Assembly (NCBI GenBank): GCA_019637435.1
Contig: JAHBVO010000001.1
Location: 992,001-1,056,000, forward strand
Source of the DNA: Candidatus Obscuribacterales bacterium
Lineage (GTDB): Bacteria; Cyanobacteriota; Vampirovibrionia; Obscuribacterales; Obscuribacteraceae
Reading direction: 5' to 3'
Length of the DNA stretch: 64,000 nucleotides
Shown in pieces: positions 38,401 through 45,815 of this stretch. The first letter of the stretch is position 1. Each line of letters opens with the position of its first letter. The position numbers and the translations under genes are program-made. The notes beneath the pieces are model-generated. The model saw only the letters and a list, made by a program, of their open reading frames with translations. It made no database searches and was not told the origin of the DNA.

Positions 38401-41035
38401 ACCTGATGAGCATCCGAGTGCTTCTGCACCCCCTCATGCTTCGGGTTCGACTACAATCCCTGTCGGTAGCAGACCTGCTCCGGGCAGTAGTCATCCGAGA
38501 AGCAGCGCCGAGGGTCCTGTAGTCACTCCTCCTACCGGCGGAAGCCATCCGCGAGCAAGCGCTCCGGAAGGTTCTGGTGGAACCCATATTTCCGGCGGAA
38601 GCCATGCTCGGAGCGGTGCTCCGGAAGGACCAGTTGCATCCCATCCGACGGGTGCAACCACACCTCCATCCCAGCCGATTCCGAGTTCGAGTCCGGCATC
38701 AGCCTCGTCCCCTGTGACGCATGGTAAGCCTGCTCCGCATCAACCCGGAGGTGCCCATAAGCGCGAAGCCGCAGAGGGTCAGGTCGGTAGTGTTCCTGGA
38801 ACTGAACCCATATCCAGTCCCACTGCTCCTGGACCGATCGCTGCAGCACCACATTCGTCCGTGCCTGGACCCGGTTCCACACATGCAGCCCCAGGTGCTC
38901 ATCCGACAGCAAGTAGCCATCAGGCTGCTTCTGGCCAGACGCATCAACGGTCGGCACACGACGGTTCGTCTCCGACTGTCGGCTCATTGCCGCAGCCATC
39001 GGCTGCCGCTCCTCATGATGCTGGCTACGTGCCGGGTGGTGGTGTCAGCAGCGCCTCTCCAGCAGCTCCAACGCCGATGCCGACTTCGGGACCAATCCAT
39101 ACAAGTGGAAGTCAGTCACACAAACGTGCGGCTGCGGACGGACATGTCGCCACTCCTGGACACGGTGCTCCGCATGCCAGCGCGCCGGGTGATAGTCATC
39201 AGTCAACTTCGCATCCTTCGAGTACGCCTGTTGCAGGCTCTTCACATGCGATGCCGAGTGCAGCGGGACATTCTGTTGGACCTGCTCCGACAGTAGGACC
39301 GGCTCATTCCAGGACTGCTGGTGATGGACCTGCGGATTCTATGCCTAAACCGACCACCGCGTCGCATTCTGATCCTTCATATACGCCGACTCCGTCACAT
39401 TCGCGCGAGTCAGGTGGAAGTGATGAAATCGTCGCTGGTGGTGGCGGAAGCTACTCAGCATATGGAAGCCAGGGCTTCACAGCTCCAGCTCCATCGCAGA
39501 CCTCAGCATCTCCGACAGCGAGCCATAGTCCGAGCCACGGAACGAACCCAGTGGTTTCTCGAGATTCGTCGGGAGGACCTGCCCATAGCGTGACACCAGG
39601 TCACGTCGAGCAGGGTGGTACCGGCAGCGGTGCTACTCAGTCGGCTGGTGGAACCTCTTCCGTGAGCCCTCCATCTGGAGGCCAGCCTGGAGTCAGCCAA
39701 GTGTCTGCACCTTCGGGCGGACATCCTCACTCCACTGGTGGCTCTGGCGGTGACGTGCCCGCACCGACCCACATCTCACCATCGGATCCGTCCTACAATC
39801 CAGTAGCGTCGCGCGATTCATCAGGTGGTTATGAAGTCGCCAGCGGTCATGGTGGCATCGCTCCATCTGCATCGACGCCGGGTGTTTCACCTCAGCCGAG
39901 TCAGAGTGCGCACTCGTACACGAGCGGATTTTCACATCCAGCTACTCCAGCCGATTCGACATCTGCTCCCAGAGTTGAGCCTGGTCAAAGCCCAACGGCT
40001 CACCGTGATTCCGTGACCGGTTATGAGGTTGGTGGAACTGCACCCGGCGGTGGCTCAGTCACTCCGCAGGTCGGCGGTCACACCGCATCGCCTTCTGCTG
40101 GTTCACATCCTGGCACCGGCTACAGTGGCGGTCCTGGAAGTGGTCAAACAGGCAGCGCTCCATCATCGTCACCATCTGGCGGTGCTTCTCACTCCGGCAG
40201 CTCCGGCTCTCCGTCTGTAAGCTCGTCACCATCCGGTGGCATACCAGCTCAGCCAGGAAGTACGCAGTACAGCGAGAATCTGTTTAGTCACTCAGCGACG
40301 CAAGAGTATCTGCAGTCGACTCAGCAGTACACCAGCAATGATCCGAGTGCGGCAGGCGCTGACCGACCGTATGGTTCCGAACCTGCCCAGCGATTCGACC
40401 GCGGTGTCACCGAATCTGGTGCCCAGCCTAACTTCAATGGCTCATCAGATTTGATGCCGCAGCCGTCCTCTTCTCCGCAAAACGCTCATCCGGGCAGCGG
40501 CGGTATGTCATCTCATGACACGCCAGCACCACCCGGACACCTGTCCGCTGATCGCCAGGCGACTTATGGTGATAGTCAGGAAATGACTCTCCGTAATGAA
40601 ACGGTCGCGTTCATGCAGGACAAAGCGCACGATGCTGAGGCGAAGAATCGAGCTGATCTCGAAACTATGAGTCGTGATGTTCATGATGCCCAACCAAGAA
40701 CTCCTGGTGTCGCGCCTGGATACGTCCAGGTCAACAACACGAATTCTCCAGTTGTTCAGAAAGACACGCCATCTCAACCACCTCTAGCGGACCTCGCGAA
40801 GAAGGCACAGGATGAGAAGACTGTTATAGTGCAGGCTCAGCAAGCCAAACCGCCGGAACGCAAATCGACCCAAGATCTAGAGCCTCAAAGAGGCGGACTG
40901 GATCGCGGCAAGAAGAAGAAAAAGAAGGGCCAGAAAGGCAATAGTTTCCTCAACGCACTTGGAAGGGCCAACTCTCCCCAGGCGAGTGAAGGAGACGAGG
41001 ACGACGACGAAAACGCCGACAAGTCCGAGGAATAA
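35432..41035 (+). CDS. giant membrane protein with ~1,385-residue repeat-bearing Pro/Ser/Gly/His tail
   Basis: 1,867 aa from ATG 35432 (GGGAG upstream; an in-frame ATG at 35414 is the alternative). Signal peptide, a ~150-residue Ala/Gln/Gly region, then about five membrane helices at ~213, 248, 387-417, 427-452 and 456-482 that match the preceding gene (e.g. MGVLLLLPGAVLSQ, DGILRSIVAVFLIPG, LCAFQLAYLYYLWCVGPVVAG, both genes). After a poly-Gly run (~504-522) the rest is low-complexity, rich in Pro, Ser, Gly, Ala and His, with sixteen spaced H-x-R-[DES] motifs (see repeat entry) and a Lys6 cluster before an acidic end. The tail is probably disordered and topologically on one side of the membrane. 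Function unknown; starts 61 nt after its partner's stop. Confidence 0.75.
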   Translation: MSNLKKFIRIGAASLTVLVSLLISSAPSLAAPYGPNMWNMQQGALRGNGPQGPDNVSAPYLDPSLGGSFDANSQPVSGPFPGTLGKAGFVGNAAAQGDANKSLQAMPKQIVDAEKQATTRHRGDAVSGELTGAANGVALSEQVGQAAALAGRTLQNAQAGQAQAAGAATEAADVAGEIGHEMAVTAISYTSTFLHNFTVEGGNRWNQIRDNIFVPMGVLLLLPGAVLSQVRAIMAAGNPVLGQVNPFDGILRSIVAVFLIPGTYLVCNYGIDLSNSITHSIADEYTRLFGSDMYRDAICHEIKAMPWRLPEENRNTIDIPVSSMGVILLGNYTPFAQLEADLIAVKIYDPCAGIYIVPPDRANEAVPAAVMAARLMANSSNASLTTSWSILCAFQLAYLYYLWCVGPVVAGLWVWPMKHLRDALPNWVEGVLTVCFWALFWNTIVLLIACFRGVDETGTIIMLALNTLANLTVKFAFDFAGLVRAAGGEAMKLGEKMAQAVQKAGGGGKGGGGGGGGGGGGGDQNNGPGNNQGPGNNPGTPPAPAPAPSPPALNAAATPAAAPAATPGETRNNTVVGAPLGGQNPTDRGVGPEGQPPKPPSEVTSSPPMANQAPTGTTLPPGEQPSQPGADKATGDVRSAAAEGQAKLTASDAPVVIAAAAKADAGAKPGAKPGANPGEGGEDAIKEAAKKKAELDVTAAAEGSKKKDAKTRALASATEAPPSDVPVNPPDSVPEARVPASPAPSQTVITSSPPGESTPPATPPAEPGSRISLARSAAPAEAGPLVISAGGHTPQSPGLQASLASQPQAHSRDVAEGQQVVALGTGAPTPPAGHGTPIGTPPAGPVAHSRDTTGGVVGPVHTGTPPAGTPPAGTTDKPAAAHPPGSPVHQRDSHGGVVGSVPAGTPPVGTAPAGATETPGGAHPPGSPVHKRDAQGGTVGPVAPAHAADSAHPASVTPPAAPLTGGEHRRDTHGGGAVRPLGAAGPVSPAPDEHPSASAPPHASGSTTIPVGSRPAPGSSHPRSSAEGPVVTPPTGGSHPRASAPEGSGGTHISGGSHARSGAPEGPVASHPTGATTPPSQPIPSSSPASASSPVTHGKPAPHQPGGAHKREAAEGQVGSVPGTEPISSPTAPGPIAAAPHSSVPGPGSTHAAPGAHPTASSHQAASGQTHQRSAHDGSSPTVGSLPQPSAAAPHDAGYVPGGGVSSASPAAPTPMPTSGPIHTSGSQSHKRAAADGHVATPGHGAPHASAPGDSHQSTSHPSSTPVAGSSHAMPSAAGHSVGPAPTVGPAHSRTAGDGPADSMPKPTTASHSDPSYTPTPSHSRESGGSDEIVAGGGGSYSAYGSQGFTAPAPSQTSASPTASHSPSHGTNPVVSRDSSGGPAHSVTPGHVEQGGTGSGATQSAGGTSSVSPPSGGQPGVSQVSAPSGGHPHSTGGSGGDVPAPTHISPSDPSYNPVASRDSSGGYEVASGHGGIAPSASTPGVSPQPSQSAHSYTSGFSHPATPADSTSAPRVEPGQSPTAHRDSVTGYEVGGTAPGGGSVTPQVGGHTASPSAGSHPGTGYSGGPGSGQTGSAPSSSPSGGASHSGSSGSPSVSSSPSGGIPAQPGSTQYSENLFSHSATQEYLQSTQQYTSNDPSAAGADRPYGSEPAQRFDRGVTESGAQPNFNGSSDLMPQPSSSPQNAHPGSGGMSSHDTPAPPGHLSADRQATYGDSQEMTLRNETVAFMQDKAHDAEAKNRADLETMSRDVHDAQPRTPGVAPGYVQVNNTNSPVVQKDTPSQPPLADLAKKAQDEKTVIVQAQQAKPPERKSTQDLEPQRGGLDRGKKKKKKGQKGNSFLNALGRANSPQASEGDEDDDENADKSEE
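37859..40036 (+). repeat. sixteen degenerate H-x-R-[DES]-x-x-x-G protein repeats
   Basis: Copies read HSRDVAEG, HSRDTTGG, HQRDSHGG, HKRDAQGG, HRRDTHGG, HPRSSAEG, HPRASAPEG, HARSGAPEG, HKREAAEG, HQRSAHDG, HKRAAADG, HSRTAGDG, HSRESGGS, VSRDSSGG, ASRDSSGG and AHRDSVTG, often followed by a short V-G-x-[VL] or Y-E-V. Codon starts are 37859, 37973, 38096, 38219, 38333, 38492, 38546, 38603, 38756, 38942, 39119, 39305, 39398, 39554, 39806 and 39998. The first five are 38-41 residues apart; later spacing is 18-84. Confidence 0.8.
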
Positions 41036-41042
41036 AATCTAG

Positions 41043-41070
41043 CGGCGGATCCAATCGGGTCCGCCGTTTC
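41043..41070 (+). terminator. terminator after the giant membrane protein gene
   Basis: CGGCGGATCC and GGGTCCGCCG pair (one T-G) around AATC, followed by TTTC. Confidence 0.75.
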
Positions 41071-41242
41071 ATTCTCCGCATGGAGTCATTCTCATCGTGG
41101 CATCAGAATTCTTGCAATGTGATACCGCGGCAGGAATAGCCGTCTGTCTATTCCGCAGGAGGCATGACTCGCTCGACAGTTTCATACCTCAGAGAGCGTG
41201 AAGATTTCTGCACAGAGGTTTTGCAGGGATGCCGACAAACCT

Positions 41243-41262
41243 GTGCCACCGCAAGCGGTGCA
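41243..41262. repeat. palindromic element copy G, just after the metalloprotease gene
   Basis: GTGCCACCGCAAGCGGTGCA ends 2 nt before the minus-strand metalloprotease stop (41265). It fits TGCCACC-N6-GGTGC and is itself nearly palindromic (GCACCGC/GCGGTGC with one mismatch). Confidence 0.5.
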
Positions 41263-41264
41263 TC

Positions 41265-42743
41265 TTACGGGCCCAGGGCTTTCAATTTCGCTTCGATAGA
41301 TTTCAGTTCCGTTGCGTTATTTGATGTGCGTAGCACAGTTGCGTAGTTGGTCAGTACCTGTCGCAAGACCGTACGATTCTCGCCTTTCTCGACCAGAGGT
41401 AATGCTTTCTTGAAGTTCAACGAGGCCAATGGGAAGTTGTAGGTCATCGCAGCAATTGAACCGAGATTCGCATAAAAGCTACCGAGGTTTGATGCTACTG
41501 CCTTGTTCGCCGGATCCAGCTTCAGAGCCTCGATCCATTTTGCCTCTGCAACTTTCAGCTGTTGCTCTTGGAGCGCCTTTGCTGCTTCCAAATTCAGTTT
41601 CAAGGCGCGGACCTTCGGATTATTCGGGTCACCTTGAATCACTACTTGCGAGGTATCAAGCTGACCTAGACTCTCCTGATCATAGAGCGCCTTCAACGTA
41701 TTTATGTCGCGAGCTGTAAGGTCTGTTTTTTTATCTTCTAGAAAAACCGTATGGTACATAACATCATTCGGATTATCGCTATGCCCACCCAAACCGAGAG
41801 CGTGACCGGCTTCATGTAGTGCGACCCTGCGCAGATAATTTAAACCGAGAACCTTCATGTCGCCTCTCGGCGAAACGAGAATTTTCACATCCGCATGAAC
41901 TTCGTTGCTGTTTATATCCTGCTGGATGATGGTGTTCCCGCCCTCTTTGTTGCTCGCGAGATCGGAAACTTTGTCCGTAAACGTGCAGCTTATCTGTGCG
42001 TTTGCCGGCGAGTCTACAAATCGAAACTGAATCTTGGGAACGTTAGCCGACCAGTCCTTGAAGGCGTTCACCACCGTATTCGGGAAAGTGGGTTGAAAGC
42101 CATTGGCAGAGGAGGTTTTCTCCACGTATACAGTCACAGGTTGAGCACTAACGTCGCCCCATCTCGACCTGTTTCGGATTTCTGCGTAAAAATTGTCACC
42201 GACTGCCGCCGCAGTTTGCGTGTTTTGGGAACTGAAATTTTGATTTTGAGTGGAACCTGGTGCTGTAGTCGGAACCGACTTTTCGATTGTGATCCCTGGT
42301 GTGAAAGATTCACCTGCGGACGGATCCATAAGTTTAAATGTGGTACTGCCAGCAGTGTCCGGTCGTGCTGTGCTTGAACGCTCTGGCGGCCTGTCGGCGT
42401 TAGAGGCACTACCAGCAGTGCTGTTCTGAGACGAGTCCGGAGCCGAATTCGAATTCGGTGGTGTGGTGCCTGAAGTTGAAGGTGCAATCTCCGATTCGGG
42501 TGGGCCATCCGGTGTATCCGAGGTATCCAAGCCGCTGCCGCTTGGTCCGACCTCCTTTTGCAGCTGGTCCATCATGTTGGACAAACCCGAGTTCCAATTG
42601 CCTCCGGCGCTGCCGGCTGCTGGTTTCTTTGCGCCTGCTGAAACTGGCTTGTGAAGCGGTTTCTTCGCCGGCGCGGCGAGAACGGCGAGTGACTGCGAGC
42701 CTAACAGGAGCAAAGTTACGCCTGCTGCAAAACTGATTTTCAT
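41265..42743 (-). CDS. secreted matrixin-like metalloprotease with TPR-like C-terminus
   Basis: 492 aa. Signal peptide (MKISFAAGVTLLLLGSQSLA...LAA), a ~150-residue Ser/Pro/Thr/Gln linker or propeptide-like region, then a peptidase M10-type domain ~185-350 with ALHEAGHALGLGGHS: zinc ligands His310, His314 and His321, catalytic Glu311, and Met329 (NDVMYHT) as the met-turn. Residues ~375-492 contain two to three helical repeats of TPR type (SNLGSFYANLGSIAAMTYN). No cysteine-switch PRCGxPD is seen, so activation must differ from animal MMPs. A small membrane-protein gene starts 10 nt upstream. Confidence 0.9.
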   Translation of the reverse strand: MKISFAAGVTLLLLGSQSLAVLAAPAKKPLHKPVSAGAKKPAAGSAGGNWNSGLSNMMDQLQKEVGPSGSGLDTSDTPDGPPESEIAPSTSGTTPPNSNSAPDSSQNSTAGSASNADRPPERSSTARPDTAGSTTFKLMDPSAGESFTPGITIEKSVPTTAPGSTQNQNFSSQNTQTAAAVGDNFYAEIRNRSRWGDVSAQPVTVYVEKTSSANGFQPTFPNTVVNAFKDWSANVPKIQFRFVDSPANAQISCTFTDKVSDLASNKEGGNTIIQQDINSNEVHADVKILVSPRGDMKVLGLNYLRRVALHEAGHALGLGGHSDNPNDVMYHTVFLEDKKTDLTARDINTLKALYDQESLGQLDTSQVVIQGDPNNPKVRALKLNLEAAKALQEQQLKVAEAKWIEALKLDPANKAVASNLGSFYANLGSIAAMTYNFPLASLNFKKALPLVEKGENRTVLRQVLTNYATVLRTSNNATELKSIEAKLKALGP

Positions 42744-42752
42744 ATAAAGCTG

Positions 42753-42899
42753 TTAGTGAGACAACTGAGACGGATGCACCCAAGGCGCATCATAGTTGGC
42801 TTTCGGATGATTATTGATCCAGTTTGGCGACGTGGCAATAAGTATGCCAAGCAAAACCGTTATCCATACCGTGCGATACGTGACTGGAAGACTCGTCAT
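42753..42899 (-). CDS. small single-span membrane protein (48 aa)
   Basis: ATG 42899 has a strong AAGGAG site seven bases upstream. The 48-residue product has one hydrophobic helix (YRTVWITVLLGILIATSP) and a short polar tail with W, N and H residues. It ends 9 nt before the metalloprotease start, so both are probably on one transcript. Function unknown; a partner or regulator of the protease is plausible by position. Confidence 0.6.
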   Translation of the reverse strand: MTSLPVTYRTVWITVLLGILIATSPNWINNHPKANYDAPWVHPSQLSH

Positions 42900-43248
42900 A
42901 ACAGAGCTCCTTGATAGTTCGCGTGCCGAATTGCCGCTCACTATTCACCTTCCCGATGGGCGCTTGTATCAAACTCCTTGGGATCTCTACATCCTATAAA
43001 TAGCGCAGTTTCAGCCTATCGCTCGGTCACTGCAACAAGCGCGAAAGGTTTTTCAGCATTCATCCGTTCAGTCCGTCAGTCCGTTCGTTCGTTCGTTCGT
43101 TCGTTCCTCCGAGCGTTCATCCGATCGTTCATCCGATCGTCGTCCGTTCACGCTCTTCGGCGGTAAATTTCTCTACAAAGACGTACGGGACCGCTCACAC
43201 GATCCCGCACCCACTCGCTGCTCACTAAAAAAATCAGTCAAATAACTT
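42900..43248. other. gene-free stretch between the small membrane gene and a secreted-protein gene
   Basis: No coding sequence is supported. It contains the GTTC simple repeat described separately and a small CGGGA/TCCCG hairpin near 43188-43208. Promoters for the minus-strand pair should lie in its left part but no clear -10/-35 was read. Confidence 0.5.
43064..43150. repeat. simple-sequence tract based on GTTC / CGTTC units
   Basis: Six exact GTTC units at 43083-43106 are flanked by degenerate relatives (CATCCGTTCAGTCCGT before; GCGTTCATCCGATCGTTCATC after). The tract has the look of slippage-grown microsatellite DNA. It is not inside a supported gene. Confidence 0.8.
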
Positions 43249-43875
43249 CTAGTTGAGAAGTTTTCCGTATGCATCTTGATGGGTAAGATTTCCGGATGCT
43301 GTCTGGGTCGCCGTCGGATAGTCAGCGTAGATCTTGGCTTGCGTCTCTCTGGACATGAGCTGACCGTTCACGTTTTCCGATGCGCCTGGTCTCTTGTATG
43401 CAATTTTTGCTGAGACGTCGCGGGAGCTTCTCGAAGGCGAAAGTGACTTAGCGACCGCGGTTCGGGGTAAGATGTCGCATGCCGGATTGTGCGGCAAAGC
43501 GGCTCTTTGTGGTTTCAGATAGTGAAACTCTTTTCTTTGTACAGGGGCGGCTGAGGTAGCTTGCACTTTCGTTCTTTGAGAAGGAGTAGCTTGCACCATG
43601 GAGGTGACAGGCGACCAGTAAAAATGTTTGAGTCCGGCGTTGCCTTTGACCAGACCCGTTTCCCAGCCGGCGTTGGTTTTAGCGCCGATGGTGTAACGGA
43701 TGCCAGGTCGCATCTGGTTGCGGACACTTTCGGGCAAGTTATTGAGCATTTGTTGCTCTTCGCTCACTTGCGGCGCAGCGTTCGCTGCTGGAATTTCTTG
43801 AGCTTGTGCTGCGTTAGTAAGAATCAGGCTGGAAACGGCGACTAAAGCTGCATGTAAGAAAGTCTTGAGTTGCAT
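43249..43875 (-). CDS. secreted protein of unknown function
   Basis: Start 43875 has AGAGGGAAG upstream and gives MQLKTFLHAALVAVSSLIL...AQA, a clear signal peptide; longer in-frame starts lack this. The mature ~180 residues include a conserved-looking RPGIRYTIGAKTNAGWETGLVKG segment, then basic, Ser/Ala-rich sequence with many Lys/Arg. No domain recognised. Confidence 0.65.
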   Translation of the reverse strand: MQLKTFLHAALVAVSSLILTNAAQAQEIPAANAAPQVSEEQQMLNNLPESVRNQMRPGIRYTIGAKTNAGWETGLVKGNAGLKHFYWSPVTSMVQATPSQRTKVQATSAAPVQRKEFHYLKPQRAALPHNPACDILPRTAVAKSLSPSRSSRDVSAKIAYKRPGASENVNGQLMSRETQAKIYADYPTATQTASGNLTHQDAYGKLLN

Positions 43876-44092
43876 AGATAGCTTCCCTCTTTCGGAAATA
43901 AGAACGGCGGTAAGGACCGAGGGGGATTTCTGGCTGTTTGGTAAGGGGTTGTTGCCAAGAATCAAGATGGCTCTAATTTACGGGGAATTTGTACCTTTTT
44001 GGTACCCAGATCGGGGGTCAACATTAAATCGCTCCCGATGACTACAGTTTAGCCCAGTCGACGTCAGCGGAACGTGACATAAGAGAAGTAAG
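43876..44092. other. gene-free stretch upstream of the candidate RNA
   Basis: Nothing coding is seen. A GTACC-TTTTT-GGTAC inverted repeat at 43991-44005 and an ATCGGG/CCCGAT pair (44011-44040) are present. They could be operator sites for the minus-strand secreted-protein gene, but there is no further support. Confidence 0.3.
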
Positions 44093-44239
44093 GCGCACCT
44101 CTTAGGGCCGCATCCCCTATTGGGGGAAACGTTTTGTTGGCTTTCCGGGCTCGAAACGAGCGCAAAAGTCCCGAAACCTTATCCTGGACGGCTCTTGCGA
44201 CAAATCACCTATTGAGGGAACCGATCCTAAGAGGTGCGC
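44093..44239. ncRNA. candidate structured RNA closed by a perfect 14-bp stem
   Basis: GCGCACCTCTTAGG (44093-44106) and CCTAAGAGGTGCGC (44226-44239) are perfect inverted repeats. Inside are a CCCC-TATT-GGGG hairpin, a GCTCG-AAA-CGAGC hairpin, a CGGG/CCCG pair, and two near-identical 16-base segments CCTATTGGGGGAAACG (44116) and CCTATTGAGGGAACCG (44208) differing at two positions. No coding frame of note. It could be a folded RNA or a small mobile element with terminal repeats; no target duplication was seen. Strand is unknown. Confidence 0.35.
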
Positions 44240-44432
44240 GGCCGATCTATGCCTGGTCTGTTTAACCCTTGAGTAAACCTTCGCTCCTCGAAAATGGCGC
44301 CCAAAGACCCGGAGGAGATATGCACGAAACAATCTCGACCCTGCGCCTGATAAAGTGTCCCGAAACGTTGGCACCTAGTGGCACAATATCGCTTGCAGGG
44401 AAGAATAACTATAGGTTTGAGCCCAATATGAT

Positions 44433-44460
44433 TGATGCTCGCTAAATCTATAGTAGATTA
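44433..44460 (+). promoter_or_regulatory. putative promoter for the OmpR-type regulator
   Basis: TTGATG at 44433-44438 and TAGATT at 44455-44460, 16-bp spacing, end about 33 bp before the ATG in AT-rich DNA. The preceding 44240-44430 shows nothing else convincing. Confidence 0.35.
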
Positions 44461-44493
44461 TTCTCTTCAAGGGACAACGGACCTCTACATTCG

Positions 44494-45165
44494 ATGGCAA
44501 AAATTCTGCTTGTTGAAGACGATAAGAACCTGGCAGGTACTGTTCAGGAGTGGCTTGAGTTCGAGCATTATTTGGTCGAATGGGTGGAAACCGGCATCGA
44601 CGCCCTAGATATGATGAAGTCATATAAGTATGACGTTGTCGTTCTTGACCTTACTATTCCAAAGATGGATGGCATAGAGGTTTGTAAGCATTATCGTGCT
44701 CAGGGCGGTCAATCGCCCATTCTTATATTGACTGGTCGTGGAACCGTTCCCGATAAAGAGGTTGGATTCGATGCCGGTGCCGACGACTATTTGACGAAAC
44801 CCTTTCATTTAAAGGAACTGTCGGCGCGGATTCGCGCTTTGCTCAGACGTCCGTCGACAATGTCCGGAGAAGTTCTCGAAGCCGGTGATCTGGCGCTCGA
44901 TATCGTCTCGCACCGAGTCACCAAGGGTGGTGAGGAAATTCACTTGCCACGAATGGAATTCGCGCTTCTAGAGTTTCTAATGCGTCATAAAGGTCAAGTG
45001 TTCAGTGCAGAAGCTCTTCTGGACCGCGTCTGGACCGCTGATTCAGAGAAATCGCCAGAGACAATCCGAACCTCGGTGAAAAAGCTGCGCAGCAAAATCG
45101 ACACCAAAGGTCAGCAATCCCTGATCAAAAACGTTCATGGTGTCGGCTACAAATTAGAAGAGTAA
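44494..45165 (+). CDS. OmpR/PhoB-type response regulator
   Basis: 223 aa: receiver domain 1-120 (acidic ED at 9-10, phospho-acceptor Asp52, Lys102 in TKPF) and a winged-helix DNA-binding domain ~128-220 (HLPRMEFALLEFLMRHKGQVFS, ETIRTSVKKLRSKID, HGVGYKLE). No histidine kinase is adjacent, so it is an orphan here. The receiver closely resembles the stand-alone receiver at 60427 (both begin MAKILLVEDD and share the Asp52/Lys102 positions). Confidence 0.95.
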   Translation: MAKILLVEDDKNLAGTVQEWLEFEHYLVEWVETGIDALDMMKSYKYDVVVLDLTIPKMDGIEVCKHYRAQGGQSPILILTGRGTVPDKEVGFDAGADDYLTKPFHLKELSARIRALLRRPSTMSGEVLEAGDLALDIVSHRVTKGGEEIHLPRMEFALLEFLMRHKGQVFSAEALLDRVWTADSEKSPETIRTSVKKLRSKIDTKGQQSLIKNVHGVGYKLEE

Positions 45166-45314
45166 AGTCAGATTCGGTAAACTATCGATTTGAACTCTGG
45201 AAAGTGGGCTTGTGTGTCGGCCTGTACTGTTTTGTTGTCGCCACTTTCACCTGGTGATTAAACCGCGTTCGACTACTTTAGAATAGTGGCGAAGTGCTGG
45301 AGTTTTCGAACGAT

Positions 45315-45815
45315 ATGAAAAACGAATGGTCGCTTGCAGACGTGATTCGTCTGATTGATGTGGTTAACAATAAGCGGACGGGTAGTTGTGCTGGTTCGCA
45401 TCCGGAAGAAGCAGCAACCGCGGAACAGGAGTTGAACGAAGCGTTCGGGACAAATAATCTTCTTGCGGTCTACGGAACTCTGGCTCCCGGTCGGCAGAAC
45501 TACCATATCGTGGAACCGCTCGGGGGAGATTGGTCTGAGGGAATTATCGAAGGCAACTTGCAACAAACAGGATGGGGCGCGACTCTCGGTTATCCCGCTT
45601 TCCGTCCACAATCAGGCGGTCCTGTTCACAAGGTCAAGCTTCTGAAGTCTCTCGCCCTTCCTGCAGGTTGGCAGCATGTCGATGACTTCGAAGGACCCGC
45701 ATATCAAAGGATTTTGGTCCCAGTGTTCCGTGTTGAACTGGAAACGAGCGAGAAGGATGCACGCAGGTTGTTAACCGTTGCCAATTTGTACGCGGCAAAA
45801 GATGATGCTCCTTAA
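45315..45815 (+). CDS. gamma-glutamylcyclotransferase (AIG2)-like protein
   Basis: 167 aa. The LLAVYGTLAPGRQNY segment is the AIG2/GGCT substrate loop (Y-G-[TS]-L), followed by GIIEGNLQQTGWGATLGYPAF and LPAGWQHVDDFEGPAYQRILVPV, which carries the Asp/Glu-Gly-x-x-Y-x-R motif with the catalytic acid. Such proteins release 5-oxoproline from gamma-glutamyl peptides or amines. ATG 45315 is used; a GTG at 45294 is in frame. Substrate unknown. Confidence 0.8.
   Translation: MKNEWSLADVIRLIDVVNNKRTGSCAGSHPEEAATAEQELNEAFGTNNLLAVYGTLAPGRQNYHIVEPLGGDWSEGIIEGNLQQTGWGATLGYPAFRPQSGGPVHKVKLLKSLALPAGWQHVDDFEGPAYQRILVPVFRVELETSEKDARRLLTVANLYAAKDDAP

Noticed and set aside
37514..38644. Long open frames on the minus strand within the giant membrane-protein gene
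   Set aside because: They are by-products of the strongly biased Pro/Ser/Gly codons on the plus strand, lack ribosome sites and have Arg/Ser-rich, non-protein-like composition.
43991..44005. GTACC-TTTTT-GGTAC inverted repeat as a promoter or terminator
   Set aside because: Five-base arms with an A/T loop are common; no matching promoter elements or T-run orientation were found.
44371..44384. GCACCTAGTGGCAC shared with 380-393
   Set aside because: A 14-base match is expected several times by chance in 64 kb and the half-site spacing differs from the palindromic element family.
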